In this document: in pieces, positions 58,963-64,000 of the stretch | Layout: every line of letters starts with the position of its first letter | Numbering within the stretch: the stretch's first letter is position 1 | Origin: Macrotis lagotis | Lineage: Eukaryota; Chordata; Mammalia; Peramelemorphia; Peramelidae | Assembly (NCBI RefSeq): GCF_037893015.1 | Contig: NC_133661.1 | Span: 182,134,508 to 182,198,507 of the forward strand | Direction of reading: 5' to 3' | Length of the DNA stretch: 64,000 nt | Position numbers and translations under genes: made by a program | Notes under the pieces: generated by a model | What the model was told of the DNA's origin: nothing | The model's database searches: none | The model's input: the letters and a program-made list of their open reading frames with translations, nothing else

Positions 58963-60032
58963 TGGACATGGTTCTGATTGTACTCTGACAGACCTCAACT
59001 CCCACCTTCATTCCTAATAAATACGCTATTGAATTTAGGTGGAGAAAATTCATGCAACTATTGACTGGGTTCACCATCAATTTATGCTACACAAACTCAC
59101 TTGGGCTCTACCCTCAATCCTTCTACCCCCACCCCCCATCAACTCACTATCCCACTCTCCATATAGGTTCTTCCAAACCTTTCAACCCTCCTTAAATTAT
59201 CCATGATTCCCCTTCCCCCCACCTTCCCATCTGAAAACTTTGCTTCATATATTAAAGAAACAAACAGACCAGTAGCTGATAATTCCCTCTTCTCCCCTTT
59301 CTCATATCATTCAGATGTCTTCTGCTATGGTATTCTACTTCACTCTTATCTCCTAACCAAGGCCCATGGACTTCACTTGCACAAGCAGCATCATTCTGTC
59401 CCATCTTCTCCAATAAATTGCTTCCTCTGCCATCCTTACTTATTTCTTATCTTGAATCTCTTCCTGTCTATTGTCTTTCCCTACTATCTACATAGATGCC
59501 CATGCCTATTCCATTCTCAAAAAAACCTCACTTGATCCTTCCATCACCTCCATCATCCTATATCTTTTCTACCCTTGGTGTGATCAATTTATCTAAAAGG
59601 CCATTTATAATAGCTGTCTCCATTTTCTCTCCTCTCGTTCTCATTCTTAGTCTCCTATAATCTGGCTTCTGACTTTATCATTCTACTAAAACTGCTCTCC
59701 CCAAAGTTACTAATGATCTCCTCATTGTCAGATCCAATGGTCTCTTCTCAGTTATTCTTCTCTGTAGCCTCAGATACTGTTGATCACTTTCTTCTCCTTG
59801 ACACTCTTTTCTTTCTAGGTAGAGAAACCACTCTCCCCTGGTTCTCCTTCTACCTATTAGACTAATCTTTTTCATTCTCCTTTTCTGGATTCTCATATTG
59901 GTCAGACCCTCTAACCATTAGTATCCCATAGGGTTCTGTCTTGATACCTCTTCTCTTCTACCTCTATATTACTTTCCTTGCTGATATCATCAGTTCCCAT
60001 GAATTTAATTAACATCTTTATAATAATTATTC

Positions 60033-60872
60033 CAGTGCTGGGATTCAAATAAAATAATAATCAATTCTCTGCCCCAATGACTGTTTTAAGTCTACAAAAA
60101 GATATACTGAAAGATAGTTTCATATTTCATAAATTTAATACTCCAATAAGAACAATAAAAGAGGTACACAAAACTAGATTATGTTATGTTACAATAAGCA
60201 AACATATCCTTATGGAGCAAAAGCAGTCATGTGACCACAGCAGTTGATGTTGGAGCATATGCAGAACCAAAACTCATTCTACCTATTCTAACTTTTTTCC
60301 CCCTACTTCCATGGCTTCTAAAATGATCAATAAGATAACCCTTGAAATATGGATTTCTATTGGTTCATTATGTCCCAGCTTCTTATTGGTTTCACTGTTC
60401 AGGGAACACTAGTGTACTCATATCTTGAGGATACTTTGGGCATAACACAAAGTGGAAATAAATGACAGCTTGTCACCCCCTAGTGTCTGGCACTTTTTCT
60501 CTTTATGTTTATTATATGTTTGTTTATTGAAATAACAAAAAATGAGAGAATTAAAATACAGTATTTCATCAAAGGTATAATGAGTTTTAAGAAATGAATA
60601 AAATATTACAAGGATGTTCCTTCAATTTTTTTTCACCTATGGATGGAATGAATATTACTACAGGAACTTAGAAAATACTGTTTCACAGATGAATGTTAAA
60701 AAAGAGTAAGGAATGTAAATTTGTAATTTCTACATTGGGTGGTTGCCCAGGCACCCACCTTTGAAAGAACCCAGATTACAAGTGCCATTTTAACAGCTGG
60801 TCCACCAGACTTAACATAAATTTAGGTATTGATTCTGCTGAAACAGTGTGAACTGGTTGCATCCCACCCATC
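60033..60872. mobile_element. Non-autonomous hAT-like DNA transposon inside L2
   Basis: The left end CAGTGCTGGGATTCAAAT and the reverse complement of the right end GGGTGGGATGCAACC look like imperfect terminal inverted repeats of an OposCharlie-type hAT. Flanking 8-mers AATTATTC and AATTCTAT are similar but not equal. About 840 bp, with no transposase frame. Its sides match adjoining L2 segments. Confidence 0.6.
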
Positions 60873-61678
60873 AATTCTATCTATCTTAACCTAACCTCCC
60901 TGCTTATCTCCAATCTCATATCTCCAACTGCCTTTCTGATATCTAGAACTAAATTCCAGTAAATATCTTAAACTTAACATGTCCAAAACTGAAATCATTA
61001 TCTTCTCCTTTAAACTCTCCCCACCTCTTAACTTCCCTATTTAGTGTTGAGGGCAGCAGCATCTCCCAGTCCCTCAGGCTTGCAACTTAGGTATCATCCT
61101 AGACTCCTCACTATCTCTTACTCCTCCTCACCCATATCCAATCTTTTGCCCCAAACTGTGAATTTCATCTTTGTGACATCTCCCAAGTGTTCCCCCTTAT
61201 CTCCTATGATACTATCGTCCAATATGAGTGCTCATAAATTCACACTTGGACTATTTCAATAGCCTGCTTGTGAGTATACTCAGTCCAAGTTTTTCTCTTC
61301 TCTAATCTATTCTTCCTTCAGTTGCAAAATGATTTTATTAGAGTACAGGTATGACCATATTACCCTTCTATTCAACAAACTCCAATGGCTCCCTATCACT
61401 TCCAAGATCAACTATAAAACCCTCTGTTCGGTATTGAAAACCTTTTATATCATAGCCTTCCTCCCCTACATTTCCTGTCTTCTTAAACCATACTCCCTGT
61501 CATGTATTCTTCAATACAGTGACATAGGGCTCCTTGCTCTGACACAAATAAGACACTAAACACATCCCTCAAGTTCAAGCATTTTTTCTGTCCTTCATGC
61601 CTAGATGTTTTCCTTTCTTTTCTTTTCCTACTGGTCTCCCTAGCTTTAAGTCCCATCATCTTCAAGAAGCCTTTCCCG

Positions 61679-61856
61679 GGGAGGCTAGGTGGTGTAATGG
61701 GGCGGCTAGGTGGCGTAGTGGATAAAGCACCGGCCTTGGAGTCAGGAGTACCTGGGTTCAAATGTGATCTCAGACACTTAATAATTACCTAGCTGTGTGG
61801 CCTTGAGCAAGCCACTTAACCCCATTTGCCTTGCAAAAATCTTAAAAAAAAAAAGG
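61679..61856 (+). repeat. WSINE-like SINE with a doubled head, inside L2
   Basis: GGGGAGGCTAGGTGGTGTAATG is followed at once by GGGCGGCTAGGTGGCGTAGTGG and a complete body ending in A12. Flanks AGCCTTTCCC and AGCTTTTCCC indicate one insertion event into L2. Confidence 0.93.
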
Positions 61857-62189
61857 AGCTTTTCCCAATCCCTCAATTCCAGTATTTTCCTTCCATTAAT
61901 TTTTCTATTGTTCCTATATATTTAGCTCATTTGTATGTATTTGTTTGCTTGTTGTCTCCTTGTAACACTGTGGGTTATTTGAAGGCAAGGACTGCCTTTG
62001 GCTCTTTGTTCCTTTAGTGTTTGAAAAAGTGCTTGACTAATAGTAGGTTTTTCTTCCGCTTTTGAGCTCTTCCATTTATTATGTATGACCTTAAACAAGT
62101 CACTTTCTCGAGCCTTTGTTTTCCTATTTGGAAAATGAAAGTTAGATCCCACACCTCTGACATCTCTTCTAGCTTTGTATCTATCACCC

Positions 62190-62960
62190 TACCACCTCCT
62201 GGGGGTATATGCTAGAATCTCTGGGTCAAAGGGCATAAATAGAATCACTGCTTTTCTAGCATTGTTTCAAGAAGTTTTCCCAAATGGTTGGACAAATTCA
62301 TAACTCCATCAACAATGTATTAGTGCACCTGTTTTTTCACAGTACCTCCAACATTGATTACTTCAGTATTTTATCATCAATTTTCTGAGAGTGATGTAAA
62401 AGAGTTGCTTTAATTTATATTTCTCTTATTTTAAGATCTATTGATCATTTATATTTCTTCTAAAAAGTATTCATATCCTTCTGAAAAGTTTTCGTATTCT
62501 TCAACAACTTCTCTCTTGAAGGAATGGCTCTTCTTGATCCTTATATAGGTAAATTAGCATCTATTGTCATATATGTTGGAAATCATAACTTTATCTGAAA
62601 TTTGATGCAATTGTTTCCCCCTCAATCAATAGTTTCTCTCTATATTCTCATTTCATTTATTTTGTTCAAACAAGTGCTTTGTTTACTATGAGTTTTCCCC
62701 AAAACCATGTATCTAAAAGTTACCCTTCTTTTCTGCATTTTTATGTGATCTTTTTGTGTTAGAGTTAAATCTATTTGGAGCTTATTTTGGCACATACTGT
62801 AAGGTATATATTTAAACCCAGTTGCTGACAAATTGCTTTCTTGTTCTTGTTGAACAGAAAATCCTTCTTTCAATAATTTCTGATCTTGGATTTATCAAAT
62901 ACTGGGTTAATTACTTCTCTATCTTGTTTATCTAGAATAGGTTATAATTTCATGGGCCTT
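62190..62960 (-). repeat. L1 3'-region fragment, antisense
   Basis: GGGTATATGCTAGAATCTCTGG, AAATGGTTGGACAAATTCAT and CAACAATGTATTAGTG, then a long T-rich stretch with AGAGTTAAATCTATTTGGAGC: the antisense pattern of mammalian L1 ORF2 end/3' UTR. Confidence 0.65.
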
Positions 62961-63239
62961 CTCTTCCCTTTCCTCCCTATCCAGATGTTATAGTACCTTA
63001 CTCATAAATGCCTAAAATTCCATCATTAGCATCATTCTTTTTATTTTTAAAGCTTTAGTCTCTGTTAAAAATCAATTTTTTTAAGTGTAAAAGAATTCAG
63101 TTGCTTTTAGTGGGTACAAGTTTTGGTAGAGGAGAGTGAGGAGAGTTAAAGGAAACATTTAGGAGGAAAATAAGTATAAAAAGTATAACCTGAAAATAGT
63201 TGCCCACTTGGTCTCTGACTACCAACCTTAGTAATGAGA

Positions 63240-64000
63240 ATAATTGCTTTAAAAGTAATCTGGAAAGAATGAAAAATTAGAAGAAAATGTGAAACATCTC
63301 ATTGAAAAAAACAACTGATATGGAAAACAGATTTAGGAAAGATAATTTTAAAATTATTGGAATACCTGAAAGTCATGATCAGGAAAAGAACCTTGACATC
63401 ATTTTCAAAGAATTACTACAGGAAAATTGTCCTGATATCCTAGAAGCAGAGGGCAAAACAGAAATGGAGAGAATCCACCGATCTCCCCAAGAAAGAGATC
63501 CAAACAAACAATCCCCAGGAATATTATAGCCAAGTTCCAGAACTCCCAAGTCAAAGAGAAAATATTACAAGCAGCCAGAAGGACAGAATTCAAATACCAT
63601 GGAGCTGCAATCAGGATCTCAAAGGACTTAGCAGCAACTACATTAAAAGCTCATAGGGCTTGGAATATAATATACTGGAAGGCTTTTAAAGAGCTTAGAA
63701 TGCAACCAAGAATCAACTACCCAGCAAAACTGAATGTCCTCTTCCAAGGGAAAAAGATGGACTTTCAATGAACCAGGGGAATTTCAAATGTTCCTGTTGG
63801 AATGGCCAGAGCTGAACAGAAGGTTTGATCTTCAAATACAGGACTCAGGTGAAGCATAGTGATTGGAGGAGAAGGGGAAAATATGAGGGACTTAATGATG
63901 ATGAACTGCATGTATTCCTGTATAGAAAAATGAAACTGATAATATTCATATGAACTTTCTCATTTAATAGAGCAGGTAGAAGGAGCTTTTATAGATAAAG
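63240..64000 (+). repeat. HAL1/L1-like ORF1 fragment, running off the window
   Basis: A frame from 63302 reads MENRFRKDNFKIIGIPESHD, like the RRM-type core of L1 ORF1. Further pieces in another frame include KEKILQAARRTEFKYHG and PRINYPAKLNVLFQGKRW, the C-terminal domain. There is a stop at 63527 and a frame change after it. It continues as the element's A/G-rich 3' region to the window edge. Confidence 0.7.

Larger units (their letters stand above)
58580..62045 (+). mobile_element. Long, old L2 LINE copy with three later insertions
   Basis: From ATCTGACCATAACCTACCAA the sequence follows the L2 plan. A reverse-transcriptase part is seen at 59.5-60.0 kb (TTACTAATGATCTCCTCATTG, CCACTCTCCCCTGGTTCTCC). 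The later coding part is at 60.9-61.6 kb (AACTTAACATGTCCAAAACTG, CAATGGCTCCCTATCACTTCC). The 3' end is TTGTTTGCTTGTTGTCTCC...GCAAGGACTGCCTTTGGCTC near 62.0 kb. It is riddled with stops and indels, so long dead. Interrupted by a SINE (58825-58962), a hAT-like element (60033-60872) and a SINE (61679-61856). About 2.3 kb is L2 itself, long for a mammal-age copy. Confidence 0.8.

Overview
The window is ordinary vertebrate nuclear DNA: split genes with GT-AG introns, CpG-rich promoters, AATAAA signals and dense SINE and LINE repeats. The dominant young repeat is a tRNA-derived SINE starting GGGGCAGCTAGGTGGC and ending CCTTGCAAAAA. Together with marsupial-style L1/HAL1, hAT and CORE-SINE copies this points to a marsupial, probably an Australian lineage. 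The species call is inference from remembered repeat consensus.

Gene order, left to right: 3' part of SLC22A17 (+), PABPN1 (-), BCL2L2 (-), PPP1R3E (+), HOMEZ (+), and the 3' part of RNF212B (-). This is the order at human 14q11.2, in inverted orientation. Exons were placed by reading splice sites and comparing the translations with remembered human proteins. The predicted products are PABPN1 306 aa (after discounting one extra base in exon 1), BCL2L2 193 aa, PPP1R3E 286 aa and HOMEZ 519 aa from the internal Met. SLC22A17 (last six exons) and RNF212B (ten small exons) run off or extend beyond the window.

Layout: 1-3.4 kb SLC22A17 end; 3.4-8.7 kb repeat-rich spacer; 8.7-13.9 kb PABPN1 and its CpG/CCAAT promoter; 14-16.6 kb spacer; 16.6-21.4 kb BCL2L2 with a 2.6 kb 3' UTR; 21.5-23.8 kb spacer; 23.8-25.3 kb PPP1R3E in a CpG island; 25.3-34.4 kb spacer with old repeats; 34.4-42.4 kb HOMEZ; 42.4-57.3 kb RNF212B with L1/HAL1 and SINE insertions in its introns; 57.3-64 kb upstream RNF212B intron filled by a long L2 copy, L1 fragments and a HAL1 fragment.

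The genes do unrelated jobs: organic-ion transporter-like lipocalin receptor, nuclear poly(A)-binding protein, anti-apoptotic BCL-W, glycogen-targeting PP1 subunit, homeobox/zipper protein, and meiotic RING protein. No new multi-gene system is visible. The points most worth a second look are the conserved PABPN1 alanine tract with a 1-nt frame problem, the A-rich tract abutting the PABPN1 stop, the phase-compatible BCL2L2/PABPN1 junction, seven TCTAGA sites in the BCL2L2 3' UTR, an ACG where human HOMEZ has its first ATG, the RNF212B micro-exon series, a perfect 16-bp hairpin, and a nested L2/hAT/SINE stack.
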